This document shows positions 1 through 9,651 of a stretch of 64,000 nucleotides of DNA, piece by piece (within the stretch, counting starts at the first letter, position 1; the number at the start of each line of letters is the position of its first letter). Both the position numbers and the translations under genes were made by a program. Below the pieces are notes generated by a model. That model was not told the origin of the DNA. It was given only the letters and a program-made list of their open reading frames with translations, and did no database searches. This stretch comes from Streptomyces cyaneofuscatus (lineage in GTDB: Bacteria > Actinomycetota > Actinomycetes > Streptomycetales > Streptomycetaceae): positions 186,001 to 250,000 of the forward strand of contig NZ_JOEM01000009.1 in the NCBI RefSeq assembly GCF_000718135.1, given 5' to 3'.

Positions 1-1439
<1,439 letters not shown>

Positions 1440-1443
<4 letters not shown>

Positions 1444-2420
1444 CGGCCGGCCTCCTTGCGTGCGCGGCGGCGCGCGATCAGGGCGTTGACCCCGACGAGC
1501 ACCACGATCAGGACGAACATCACCCAGGCGATGGCCGCGGCCCGGCCCAGGTGGAAGAAGCCCCAGCCCTGCTCGTACATGTACAGGCCGAGGGTCTGGT
1601 ACTGGTGCGAGATGCCACCCGAGATCGAACCCTCGAACAGCAGCGGCTCACCGAAGAGCTGGGTCGCCCCGATGGTCGAGATGATGACCGTGAAGATGAT
1701 CGTGGGGCGCAGGCCGGGGAGCGTGACGTGGACGAACTGCCGCCAGCGCGACGCCCCGTCCATCTCCGCCGCCTCGTACAGCTCGTGCGGGATCGACTGC
1801 ATGCCCGCCAGGTAGATCAGCGCGTTGTACCCCGTCCACCGCCAGATCACGATCGTCGACACCGCGATCTGCGAGGCGACCGTGCCCGTCTGCCAGTCCA
1901 CCGGGTCGAAACCGACCAGGCCGATCACGTAGTTGATCAGCCCGAAGTCGCGGCCGAAGAGCTGAGCGAAGACGAGCGTGGCGGCGGCGACGGACGTCGC
2001 GTAGGGGAGAAGGATCGCGGTCCGGATGAACGTCCGGCCGCGGAGCTTGTAGTTGAGCAGGTGGGCGAGGCCGAGCGCCATCGCCAGCTGCGGGACCGTG
2101 GACAGCACGCCGATCGTGAACGTGTTGCGCAGCGAGATCCAGAAGTACTCGTCGGTGAAGAGCGCCGTGTAGTTGGCGATGCCCCGCCACTCCATCTCGC
2201 CGCTCGTCTGGAGTTCGACCCGGTAGAGGGAGACGAACGCCGTGTAGAGGAGCGGGAAGAGGCCGAAGGCGAGGAAGAGGGTGAAGAAGGGGGCGATGTA
2301 GGCGTACGGGGACGCCTTGCGCCAGGTACGCCGGAGCGTGGCTGCCCGGCCGTCGTCGGGCCCGGGTCCGGTGGAGGCGGGGCCGCGGGGCCCGGCCTTC
2401 GCGGTGGCGGTGAGGGACAC
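1440..2420 (-). CDS. Carbohydrate ABC transporter permease (MalF/CebF type)
   Basis: Second CUT1 sugar permease, 326 residues. It has a long N-terminal cytoplasmic tail, a first membrane helix near residues 38-60 (AYIAPFFTLFLAFGLFPLLY) and an EAA loop, ELYEAAEMDGASRWRQF, near residues 215-232. It sits between the binding-protein gene and the MalG-type gene. The 142-base gap upstream holds a strong hairpin (2475-2514). Paired with the neighbouring permease it should form the channel for oligosaccharides delivered by the lipoprotein at 2563-3873. Confidence 0.9.
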
Positions 2421-2474
2421 GGTGCGGCCCTTCGGGGTCGGGAGCGGAGAAACAGGGAGCAGGGGTACGGGGGT

Positions 2475-2514
2475 GGGGCCGGGCCACCGTGGTGCGTACG
2501 GGTGGACCGGCCCC
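2475..2514 (-). terminator. Intercistronic hairpin between binding protein and permease genes
   Basis: Two 14-base arms (2475-2488 and 2501-2514) are complementary with one mismatch around a 12-base loop. In minus-strand mRNA this lies just after the binding-protein stop codon and before the permease. Such hairpins in sugar ABC operons usually act as partial terminators or 3'-end stabilisers, giving excess binding protein. That role is inferred here. The long GC stem is visible directly; there is no U-tract. Confidence 0.6.
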
Positions 2515-2562
2515 AGGCAGGAAGGGGAGGAGAGGGAAGAGCGGAGAGGCAGCGCGCCGGCG

Positions 2563-3873
2563 TCAGCCGATCACGTTCGCCACGCCCTTCTTCGCCGTCT
2601 CCCACGCCTTGTCCGACGAGACGCCCTTGCGCTCGACCTCGCTCAGCGCGTTCGTCAGCTGCTGCATCACGTTCTGGTCGTGCACACCCAGCACCTGCAC
2701 CGGGGACTCCTTGGCCGCGTCACCGAAGATCTGGCCGATCGGGGCGCCGGAGAAGTAGTCGTCCTCGGCGTCCGCGATCTTCTCGATGGCGCCCGTCGAG
2801 GAGGGGAAGTTGCCCTGCTTCTGGAAGACCTTCGCCTGCTGCTCGGGGGCGGTCAGCCACTCGATCAGCTCGTAGGCCTCCTTCTTGTGCTTGGCCGCAC
2901 GCGGGATGGAGAGGTACGAGCCGCCCCAGTTGCCGGCCCCGCCGGGGAGCTTGGCGATGTCCCACTTGCCCTGGCCGCCGTCACCGGCCTGGCCCTTGAT
3001 GTAGCCGAGCATCCAGGCCGGGCAGGGGATCGTGGCGAACGAACCGGCCGCGAACGCCTGGTTCCACTGCGGGGACCACTGGTCGAGCTTGGCGCTCAGG
3101 TCCGCCTCGGCGGCCTTCACGGAGGTGTCCCAGGCGGTCTTCACCGCCGGGTTCTTCTCGTAGATCAGCTCACCGGAGGCGTCGTAGTACCGCTCCTCCT
3201 CCTGGCCGATCATGATCCCGTAGAGCGAGCCGATGCTGTCCAGCCAGGCGCTCTTGGCGGGGGCCTTCTTCTTGTACTCCTTGCCGAGCTCCAGGTAGCC
3301 GTCCCACGTGGACCACTTCTTCGCGAGCTCCTCGCGGTCGGTGGGGAGGCCGGCCTTCTTGAAGAGGTCGGTGCGGTAGCACATCGCCTCGGGGCCGACG
3401 TCCGTGCCGAGGCCGAGGACCTTGCCGTCCTTCGTGGTCGCCGCCGACCACTTGGCCTCGGCGAACTCGCCCTTGAGCTTGTCGGCGCCGAACTCCTTCA
3501 GGTCCTGGAACTTGTCGGACTGCTGCTGGGTGACCGACGCGATGCGGCCGACCTCCACGCCTTGCACGTCCGCGAGACCACCGCCGCCCGCGAGGCGGGT
3601 CTGGAGCGACTTCCAGTAGTCCGCCTCGTCCTGGGTGTCGCTCTGCTTGATCGTCACGTTCGGGTGGAGCTTCTGGTACTCGTCGTAGAGTCCGGCCTCC
3701 TTGAAGCCGAACGATCCGAACAGGTCGACCGTGAGCGTGACCTTCCCGCCCGCGCTGTCGGAGGTGTCCGACGAGTCGCCGGATCCGGATCCACAGGCGG
3801 CGAGGAGCGCCCCGGCGAGGACGACCGCGCCGAGGCGGACGGTGGCTCTCTTGGCGGCTCGGGCGATGGGCAT
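2563..3873 (-). CDS. Sugar-binding lipoprotein of ABC transporter
   Basis: Extracellular solute-binding protein (SBP_bac_1 type), 436 residues. The start chosen is the ATG at 3873, which has AGGGAGG six bases upstream. An upstream in-frame ATG at 3981 would span the operator and promoter and is unlikely. The N-terminus is a lipoprotein signal (MPIARAAKR, then a hydrophobic stretch) with lipobox LLAAC and Cys27 as the lipid anchor, followed by a Ser/Asp/Gly linker. The mature part has typical features: DLFGSFGFKEAGLYDEY, a DVQGVEVGRIASVT segment and a Trp-rich binding region. First gene of the operon. Ligand is probably a beta-1,3-gluco-oligosaccharide, inferred from the divergent GH81 gene and shared operators. 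Confidence 0.9.
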   Translation of the reverse strand: MPIARAAKRATVRLGAVVLAGALLAACGSGSGDSSDTSDSAGGKVTLTVDLFGSFGFKEAGLYDEYQKLHPNVTIKQSDTQDEADYWKSLQTRLAGGGGLADVQGVEVGRIASVTQQQSDKFQDLKEFGADKLKGEFAEAKWSAATTKDGKVLGLGTDVGPEAMCYRTDLFKKAGLPTDREELAKKWSTWDGYLELGKEYKKKAPAKSAWLDSIGSLYGIMIGQEEERYYDASGELIYEKNPAVKTAWDTSVKAAEADLSAKLDQWSPQWNQAFAAGSFATIPCPAWMLGYIKGQAGDGGQGKWDIAKLPGGAGNWGGSYLSIPRAAKHKKEAYELIEWLTAPEQQAKVFQKQGNFPSSTGAIEKIADAEDDYFSGAPIGQIFGDAAKESPVQVLGVHDQNVMQQLTNALSEVERKGVSSDKAWETAKKGVANVIG

Positions 3874-3909
3874 GGGAAGCCTCCCTTGGCTTCGGGATGA
3901 ACCGAGCGC

Positions 3910-3927
3910 TTTGAGAGCGCTCTCAAA
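3910..3927. promoter_or_regulatory. LacI-family operator, perfect 18-bp palindrome
   Basis: TTTGAGAGCGCTCTCAAA is a perfect palindrome 37-54 bases upstream of the binding-protein start. The central CG is typical of LacI-family operators. The same core GAGAGCGC recurs at 4075-4090 and 8238-8252. The likely repressor is the LacI protein at 7080-8123. A TTGACG at 3963-3968 (minus strand) could be the -35 element, but no good -10 box was found. Confidence 0.8.
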
Positions 3928-4035
3928 ACCTGCGTCTGGAGCGTCTCCCACCACCTCCGCCCCGTCAAGACTCGAACGCATAACAGCTTGGCGTTACGTG
4001 CGGCGGTCGCCCAACTGCCTTCTGTGTGCGTTCTC

Positions 4036-4065
4036 TTGACACTGAGGTTTCAGGAGTTTTACGTT
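4036..4065 (+). promoter_or_regulatory. Promoter of the GH81 glucanase gene
   Basis: A consensus -35 TTGACA (4036-4041) and a -10 TACGTT (4060-4065) are separated by 18 bases, predicting a transcript start near 4072. The second LacI-type operator (4075-4090) begins right after this start point. A bound repressor would therefore block initiation. Confidence 0.65.
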
Positions 4066-4074
4066 CCTTGGCAC

Positions 4075-4090
4075 TTGAGAGCGCTCTCGA
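4075..4090. promoter_or_regulatory. LacI-family operator at GH81 promoter
   Basis: The sequence TTGAGAGCGCTCTCGA contains a perfect 12-bp palindromic core, GAGAGCGCTCTC (4077-4088). It is nearly identical to the operator at 3910-3927. It lies just downstream of the predicted transcript start and 18 bases before the first possible start codon. A further partial copy (GGCGCTCTC) follows at about 4093-4101. Confidence 0.8.
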
Positions 4091-4107
4091 AGGCGCTCTC
4101 TCCCCCC

Positions 4108-6945
4108 ATGATGACCATGATCGAGGTGCTGCTCGTGCAAGCCTCCCTCTCCAGACTCGCCTCCCGTGCCGGGGCAAGACCCGCCGCGGCCACGCTCCTC
4201 GCCGTCGCCCTGGCCGCCGTCACCCTGGGCCCCGCCGCCTCCCCCGCGGCCGCCGCCACCATCCCCGCCGGCGCCGGCAGCTACACCGACTCCCGCCCCG
4301 CCGGCACCCAGGGCCCGACCACCAACACCGGCGCCCCCGTCACGCCCAAGCTCACCACCGCCGCCCGGGACAAGCCGGTCCCGACCAACGACTGGTGGTC
4401 CTCGCTCGCCTTCCAGCGCTACGGCGACAACCCGTACTCCACCCCCATGTACGGGCACCCGCTCACCTACCAGGCCAAGGCCTCCGGCCTGGAGGTCGGC
4501 TACCCGACCACGCCCGCGATCGTCGGCGACGGCCGGCAGTACGAGTACGCCCACAAGGCCGACCTCACCGTCGGCCTCACCGGCCTGAACTCGCCCGACA
4601 CCAAGGCCGACGCCTGGTCCGACTGGACGGTCACCCCGTACTGGGCGGACGGCTCCCGCACCTTCCGGGCCACCATCGGCCACGGACTGCCGTTCGTGTA
4701 CGCCAAGGGGTCCGGCGGCGACGCCCGCGTCACGACCGCCTCCACGCCCACCGTCTTCTCCGACCAGGGCAACGTCGTCGGCATCACGGTCGCCGGGCAC
4801 CACTACGCCCTCTTCGCCCCGACCGGCGCCGACTGGAACATCTCCGGCACCACGATCACCGCCGGGCTCGGCTCCAAGGACTACTTCTCGCTCGCCGTGC
4901 TGCCCTCCACGGACGCGCTCGCGACCTACCGCAAGTACGCCTTCAGCTTCGTCACCGGCTCCCAGGTCGCCTGGCAGAGCACGGGCGGCAACGTCCGGGC
5001 GACCTACTCCCTGACCACGGAGGCCCGCGAGGGCACCGAGCGCGGCACGCTCCAGGCGCTCTACCGCCACCAGTGGCTGCATACGACCGACGCGCTGACC
5101 CCGTACACGTACGTCTCACCGCGCGGCACGATGAAGGTGCGCGAGTCCGCCACCTTCACCACCAGCCAGAAGAACCAGGGCGTGGTGCCCGCGCTGCCCG
5201 TCTCCAACGGCGTCGACCGGGCCCGGCTGACCGGCTACCTCAACGAGGTCGCCAACGCCTCCGACCCGTTCTCCGGGGCCCGGGACACCTACTGGACCGG
5301 CAAGGCGCTCGGCAAGCTCGCCCAGCTGGTGCCCGTCGCCGACCAGATCGGCCAGACCGCCACGCGCGACAAGCTCCTCGGCCTGATGAAGGGCCGGTTG
5401 CAGGAGTGGTTCACGGCGGGCGGCGCCAGTGAGTTCAGCTACGACAAGGACTGGAAGACCCTCACCGGGTACCCGGCCTCGTACGGCAGCGACACCGAGC
5501 TCAACGACCACCACTTCCACTACAGCTACTACGTGTACGCGGCGGCGATCATCGCCCAGTACGACCAGGCCTGGGCGGCCGGCTCGGCCTGGGGCACGAT
5601 GATCAAGCACCTCATCCGCGACACCGCCAACCCGAGCCGCACCGACTCGGCCTACCCCTTCCTGCGCGGCTTCGACGTCTACGCGGGCCACAGCTGGGCC
5701 TCCGGCCACCAGGGCTTCGCGGCGGGCAACAACCAGGAGTCCTCGTCCGAGTCCATCAACCTCAGCGCCGGGCTGGTGCTGTGGGGTTCGGCCATGGGTG
5801 ACAACTCCCTGCGTGACCTCGGCAGTTACCTGCTGACGACCGAGTCCGAGGCGATCACCCAGTACTGGTTCGACGCCAACGACACCGTCTTCCCCGCCTC
5901 GTACAAGTACGGCACGGTCGGCATGGTCTGGGGCAGCGGCGCCTCCTACTCCACCTGGTGGACGGCGAACCCGGAGGAGATCCACGGCATCAACGTCCTT
6001 CCCGTGACCGGTGGTTCACTCCACCTGGCCCGTGAGAAGGCGGCCATCAAGCGGAACATCGCCGAGATGGAGCGCGAGAACGGCGGGCCTGCCCAGGAGT
6101 GGCGCGACCTGCTCTGGGAGTTCGAGGCCCTCTCCGACCCGACGTCGGCGAAAGCCAAGTTCGATGGTGTCAACGGGAATTACGAGCCGGAGCAGGGTGA
6201 GTCCAAAGCACACACCTACCACTGGATCAACACCCTCAACACGGTCGGCGCCCCGGACATGACCGTCACCGGCGACCTGCCGACCTCCGCCGTCTTCTCC
6301 AAGAACGGCACCCGCACCTACACCGCCCACAACCACAGCTCCGCCACCCGTACGGTGACCTTCTCCGACGGCAAGACCCTCTCCGTACCGGCCCGTTCGC
6401 AGGCCGTCAGCACGGGACCCGGCGGCAGCGACCCGGACCCGGATCCCGACCCGGGCAACCCCTCCACCGGCAACACCTTCCGCCTCAAGACCGGCGGCGT
6501 CCTCACCACCGCCACCACCGACCCGGCGGGCGCCGACACCATCGCCTCCGCCGACGGCGTGAACCGGGACGGCACCCCGTACCGCCCGACCGTCTACGAG
6601 GTGAAGCGCGTCAACGGCAAGGTCTCCGCCGGGGCCGCCACCGCGTTCCGCCTCCGGGTCGACGCGGGCACCAAGGTCGGGCTCGCCCCGCAGGTCCGGG
6701 TCAGCTACGACCTGACCGGCGACGGCACCTTCGACCGCACCGAGACCTTCCGCTACTTCGCCACCGATCCGGTGGGCGGGTGGGAGGAGTACACGCAGGC
6801 GGTCGGCGCACAGGCGACCACCGGCAGCCTGGGCGAACTGAAGAACGGCACGGTCCGCCTGGAGATCTGGAACGCGCTGGGCAACGGCACGTCCCAGGTC
6901 CAGACGGGCACGGACGCGGCGGTGCTGCGGATCCCGTACGCGTAA
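4108..6945 (+). CDS. Secreted GH81 endo-beta-1,3-glucanase with C-terminal accessory domain
   Basis: Glycoside hydrolase family 81 enzyme that cuts beta-1,3-glucan (laminarin, callose, fungal wall glucan) outside the cell. An N-terminal secretion signal (hydrophobic TLLAVALAAVTLG ending near SPAAAA) is followed by the GH81 domain: VPTNDWWSSLAFQ, MYGHPLTYQ, then catalytic-region blocks LNDHHFHYSYY and GNNQESSSESINLS. After about residue 780 an Asp/Pro linker leads to a roughly 150-residue C-terminal domain of unknown family, probably carbohydrate binding. Start is uncertain: ATG 4108, 4111 or 4117, or GTG 4135, which has GAGG eight bases upstream and gives a tidy signal peptide. Divergent from the sugar transporter with matching operators. 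Confidence 0.9.
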   Translation: MMTMIEVLLVQASLSRLASRAGARPAAATLLAVALAAVTLGPAASPAAAATIPAGAGSYTDSRPAGTQGPTTNTGAPVTPKLTTAARDKPVPTNDWWSSLAFQRYGDNPYSTPMYGHPLTYQAKASGLEVGYPTTPAIVGDGRQYEYAHKADLTVGLTGLNSPDTKADAWSDWTVTPYWADGSRTFRATIGHGLPFVYAKGSGGDARVTTASTPTVFSDQGNVVGITVAGHHYALFAPTGADWNISGTTITAGLGSKDYFSLAVLPSTDALATYRKYAFSFVTGSQVAWQSTGGNVRATYSLTTEAREGTERGTLQALYRHQWLHTTDALTPYTYVSPRGTMKVRESATFTTSQKNQGVVPALPVSNGVDRARLTGYLNEVANASDPFSGARDTYWTGKALGKLAQLVPVADQIGQTATRDKLLGLMKGRLQEWFTAGGASEFSYDKDWKTLTGYPASYGSDTELNDHHFHYSYYVYAAAIIAQYDQAWAAGSAWGTMIKHLIRDTANPSRTDSAYPFLRGFDVYAGHSWASGHQGFAAGNNQESSSESINLSAGLVLWGSAMGDNSLRDLGSYLLTTESEAITQYWFDANDTVFPASYKYGTVGMVWGSGASYSTWWTANPEEIHGINVLPVTGGSLHLAREKAAIKRNIAEMERENGGPAQEWRDLLWEFEALSDPTSAKAKFDGVNGNYEPEQGESKAHTYHWINTLNTVGAPDMTVTGDLPTSAVFSKNGTRTYTAHNHSSATRTVTFSDGKTLSVPARSQAVSTGPGGSDPDPDPDPGNPSTGNTFRLKTGGVLTTATTDPAGADTIASADGVNRDGTPYRPTVYEVKRVNGKVSAGAATAFRLRVDAGTKVGLAPQVRVSYDLTGDGTFDRTETFRYFATDPVGGWEEYTQAVGAQATTGSLGELKNGTVRLEIWNALGNGTSQVQTGTDAAVLRIPYA

Positions 6946-6976
6946 GGCGTGCTGGTGAGCATCCCGTACGCGTAGG
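6931..6976 (+). repeat. 30-bp tandem duplication of the GH81 gene end
   Basis: ATCCCGTACGCGTA, which encodes the last residues and stop of the glucanase, recurs exactly 30 bases later (6931-6944 and 6961-6974), with similar preceding bases. The second copy is non-coding downstream sequence. It looks like a replication-slippage duplication of the 3' end. Confidence 0.7.
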
Positions 6977-7002
6977 ACGCTGATGTACGGGCACGATCGG
7001 TG

Positions 7003-7039
7003 CGGCGGGTCTCCGGCTCCTCAGGGCGGAGGCCCGCCG
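7003..7039. terminator. Bidirectional terminator hairpin between GH81 and lacI-type genes
   Basis: Arms 7003-7015 and 7027-7039 are 13 bases each, complementary apart from one G-U pair on the plus strand, with an 11-base loop. The hairpin lies between two convergent genes (stops at 6945 and 7080), so it can serve both. Confidence 0.7.
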
Positions 7040-7079
7040 TACTCATGCACCCGGTGCTGCCGTGATCGGGCGCCGGGTG

Positions 7080-8123
7080 TCACGCCGAGGCGCGGCGGAC
7101 CAGCGTCGTCGGGGTGATCACCGAGTCGGGCGCCGAGCCGTTCCCCGTACGGTCCCGGTCCAGGCCGCGCAGCAGCAGCCGGGCCATCAGCCGGCCCTGG
7201 CCCTCGATGTCCTGGTTCACCGTGGTCAGCGGCGGGTCGGTCTCCTCGGCCACCCCGTCCATGTCGTCGAACCCGACGATCGCCACCTGCTCCGGCACCG
7301 CGATGCCGCGCTCCCGCAGGACCCGCAGCGCACCCGAGGCCATCAGGTCGTTGGCGACGAAGACCGCGTCCAGGTCGGGCCGCCGCTCCAGCAGCTCGGC
7401 CATCGCCCGCGCCCCGCTCTCCACGGTGAACCCGCCCTCGGCGACGAGCGTCGGGTCCACGTCGATGAGGACGTCCCGGTAGCCGTCGAGGCGGTCCATC
7501 GCGGAGGTCTGGTCTGGCGGCCCGCCGATGTGCGCGATCCGCTCCCGCCCGAGGTCCCGCAGATACTGCACGGCGACCCGCGCGCCGCCCCGGTTGTCGG
7601 CGTCCACGTACGGAACGGCCTGGTCACCGGGGTCGGCGGTCCAGCTGGGCCGGCCCCCGTACACCGTCGGGATCCCCGCCCGCCGGGTGATCGCGGGCAG
7701 CGGGTCGTCGGTGTGGAGGGAGAAGGCGAGCGCGCCGTCCACGTGGCCGCCGGAGAGATAGCGCGCGATCCGGTCGAAGTCGCCGGGCCCCTCCACCAGC
7801 AGCAGGACGAGCTGGGTGTCGTGGGCGGTCAGCTCCTTGCTGATGCCCCGGATCTGCTGGGAGAAGAAGGGGTCCGAGAAGATCCGTATCTCCGGCTCGG
7901 CGATGACGACGGCCACCGCGCCGGTCCGCCGGGTGACCAGGGTCCGGGCCGCGTGGTTGGGGATGTAGCCGAGCTCGTCGACCGCCTGGAGCACCTTGTC
8001 GACCAGCGGTTTGCGGACTCCGTCACCGCCGTTGACGACCCGCGAGGCGGTGGCCCGGGAGACCCCCGCACGCGCCGCGACGGCTTCCAGGGTGGGCCGG
8101 GACCCGGGGGACTGCTCGGGCAA
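7080..8123 (-). CDS. LacI-family transcriptional regulator
   Basis: 347-residue repressor. The N-terminal helix-turn-helix and hinge are textbook: TLEAVAARAGVSRATASRVVNG (residues about 11-32), then LGYIPNHAARTLVTRR. A periplasmic-binding-protein-like sensor domain follows, with AVVIAEPEIRIFSDPFF, DGALAFSLHTDDP and VFVANDLMASGALRVLRE. It most likely senses a beta-1,3-gluco-oligosaccharide and represses the divergent glucanase and transporter promoters. It also probably represses its own promoter, where an operator copy lies at 8238-8252. Regulation is inferred from shared operators, not from known orthology. Confidence 0.92.
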   Translation of the reverse strand: MPEQSPGSRPTLEAVAARAGVSRATASRVVNGGDGVRKPLVDKVLQAVDELGYIPNHAARTLVTRRTGAVAVVIAEPEIRIFSDPFFSQQIRGISKELTAHDTQLVLLLVEGPGDFDRIARYLSGGHVDGALAFSLHTDDPLPAITRRAGIPTVYGGRPSWTADPGDQAVPYVDADNRGGARVAVQYLRDLGRERIAHIGGPPDQTSAMDRLDGYRDVLIDVDPTLVAEGGFTVESGARAMAELLERRPDLDAVFVANDLMASGALRVLRERGIAVPEQVAIVGFDDMDGVAEETDPPLTTVNQDIEGQGRLMARLLLRGLDRDRTGNGSAPDSVITPTTLVRRASA

Positions 8124-8237
8124 GGCGGTCGCTCCTCGTCGACGGGGGCGGCGGCACGCGGGGTGGTGCTGGCCTGGGGCCTGAGGCCTGTGCCGTCGCC
8201 GGATCGTCTACAGCCTAGCGCCGGGCTGGACACAGGG

Positions 8238-8252
8238 TTGAGAGCGCTTCCA
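8238..8252. promoter_or_regulatory. LacI-family operator upstream of the regulator gene
   Basis: TTGAGAGCGCTTCCA shares the TTGAGAGCGC half with the two operators at 3910-3927 and 4075-4090; the other half has diverged. It lies about 115 bases upstream of the regulator start, suggesting autoregulation. The rest of the 8124-8370 gap shows only GC-rich sequence with a few GGCCTG repeats. Confidence 0.6.
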
Positions 8253-8370
8253 TTCGGTGCGGAGGCGGTGGGATGGACTCCGGTTCACTCGTGGGCGCCT
8301 CCTAGGGGCCCGCCGCGCGTTGGACACGCTGGGTAGGCATTGCGCTTACCCGGAGTGAAAGGTGTGCAGC

Positions 8371-8613
8371 ATGGAAGCGACGGAGCGGCGCAGGGCGGCG
8401 GCGGAGAAGGTGCGGGCGGCGGAGGACACGGTGGAACAGCTGAAGGCGGGGCTCGCCGGTCTGGGCGTGACGCTGCCTTCGCTGCGGGTCGACCCCGTCT
8501 CGTGCGCGGGCAACGAACCGACGCCACTGGTCGACCTGGGCCGCTGCAACATCGACACCGCGTTGCGGCTGTGCGAGGTGCTGGCGGAGAAGGAGAGCGG
8601 TCATGACGGGTGA
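8371..8613 (+). CDS. Small conserved hypothetical protein
   Basis: 80-residue protein. The first half is a charged amphipathic helix (ERRRAAAEKVRAAEDTVEQLKAGL), probably a coiled coil. The second half contains one conserved-looking Cys in DPVSCAG and another in LGRCNIDTA. No known domain is recognised. Start ATG 8371 has AAAGG eight bases upstream; a GTG at 8362 is an alternative. The stop overlaps the next gene by 11 bases, so the pair is co-translated. The protein has the look of a widely kept Streptomyces small protein, but no function can be given. Confidence 0.7.
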   Translation: MEATERRRAAAEKVRAAEDTVEQLKAGLAGLGVTLPSLRVDPVSCAGNEPTPLVDLGRCNIDTALRLCEVLAEKESGHDG

Positions 8614-8725
8614 GGGGCTGAGGAGCGAGGGGCTGACGGGGGAGGGGCGGACCGGTGACGGGCTGACGGGCGCGGGGCGGGCCGGTGAGGGGCTGACGAG
8701 TGACGGGCTGACGGGTGATGCGCGT
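8602..8725 (+). repeat. Imperfect 15-bp tandem repeat inside coding sequence
   Basis: Variants of GGGGCTGACGGGTGA recur about eight times, giving the Gly-Leu-Thr-Gly pattern in the protein. The copy variation suggests slippage. Confidence 0.65.
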
Positions 8726-8944
8726 GAGCGGTGGACGCCCGAGCCGGGGTCGTTCGCGGTGGACGGCCGGGACGGGCGCGTCGGCCGGGTGATGGGCCGG
8801 GCCGGGGATGATGTGCGGTTGCGGCCGCCGGGCGGCGGGCCGGAGTGGTCCTGTCCGCCGGACGTCCTGCGGCCGGCCCCGCCGGGTGTGGCGCTGCGGG
8901 CCCGGGTGACGGAGATCAACCGGGAGGGGCAGCTGCCGCGTTGA
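8603..8944 (+). CDS. Hypothetical protein with Gly/Leu/Thr repeat N-terminus
   Basis: 113 residues. The first 45 residues are built from an imperfect repeat (EGLTGEGRTGDGLTG and so on) encoded by a roughly 15-bp DNA repeat. The C-terminal part (ERWTPEPGSFAVDGRDGRVGRVMGRAGDDVRLRPPGG ending ARVTEINREG, read as short segments) is non-repetitive and is probably the conserved part. It resembles small Streptomyces proteins with a WxPxPGxxAVDxRxGRVG start, so the repeat may be an added N-terminal extension. The true start could lie after the repeat. Coupled to the preceding gene. Confidence 0.55.
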   Translation: MTGEGLRSEGLTGEGRTGDGLTGAGRAGEGLTSDGLTGDARERWTPEPGSFAVDGRDGRVGRVMGRAGDDVRLRPPGGGPEWSCPPDVLRPAPPGVALRARVTEINREGQLPR

Positions 8945-9054
8945 GGGGAGTGGCCGCACCTGGAGGCGGCGGGGCCGACCCCTCCTCGGGGTCGGGCCCG
9001 CCGCCGTTCAGGGGCGTACGCCACGCCGACGGGGGCGGCGTACGCGGATGCGGA

Positions 9055-9408
9055 TCACATGATGCGGAAAGCCATGTAGTACGCGGAGATCTGTGCGTGG
9101 TAGCCCGGGTCCTCGGCCTGTCGGTGGCGGTCGAACTCCGGCGAGTCCTTGACCTGCTCCTTGGTGAGGTCCACGTAGACCTTGCGGTCCTCGGTGTCGA
9201 TGCGCCGGACCGTACCCGCAGGGAGCAGGACGTCCTTGCCGAAGATCCAGACCCCGGTGTCGACGAGCAGATAGGCGGAGCCGGCCTCGTCGGAGTGCTT
9301 GTCGACCTTTCCGATGCTGCCGTCGGTCGCCTCCACCGTGTATCCGGAGAGGTCGATGCCCGCGGTGTGACCGCTCGCCGGCTGGTAGCCCCACAGGGAT
9401 TCGCTCAT
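9055..9408 (-). CDS. PRC-barrel domain protein
   Basis: 117-residue protein. A PRC-barrel core is visible: GYTVEATDGSIGKVDKHSDEA followed by AYLLVDTGVWIFGKDVLLPAG and VRRIDTEDRKVYVDLTKEQV. The C-terminal third (DSPEFDRHRQAEDPGYHAQISAYY) resembles the tails of stress-related PRC-barrel proteins. ATG 9408 is chosen because AAAGGGG lies five bases upstream. The sequence to its 5' side (9409-9540) is distinctly AT-richer than the surroundings and probably holds the promoter, but no element could be assigned. Role unknown; proteins of this type are often stress-induced. Confidence 0.8.
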   Translation of the reverse strand: MSESLWGYQPASGHTAGIDLSGYTVEATDGSIGKVDKHSDEAGSAYLLVDTGVWIFGKDVLLPAGTVRRIDTEDRKVYVDLTKEQVKDSPEFDRHRQAEDPGYHAQISAYYMAFRIM

Positions 9409-9651
9409 TGTGGCCCCTTTCGCGAAGGTCAATTCAGCTCATCCTCGATGAATTCATTGATAGGTCCGCCGGTTATTCGCGTTCCCGGCATCGCTTTTCT
9501 TACGCGCCACCGGCACCCATAAATCTTAGTTTTTCTTCACATGCAGAAAGTGCCTGGTGAGGGGGTGTGCGCGAGGATGGGAGCGGGCAGGCGCAGTGAC
9601 CGCGTGATCTGTGTGATCCGTGGGATCCGTACGAGGAGTCGAGGAGTCATC

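Noticed and set aside
3874..3981. Start of the sugar-binding protein at ATG 3981
   Set aside because: It would put the palindromic operator inside the coding region; ATG 3873 has AGGGAGG and a normal lipoprotein signal.
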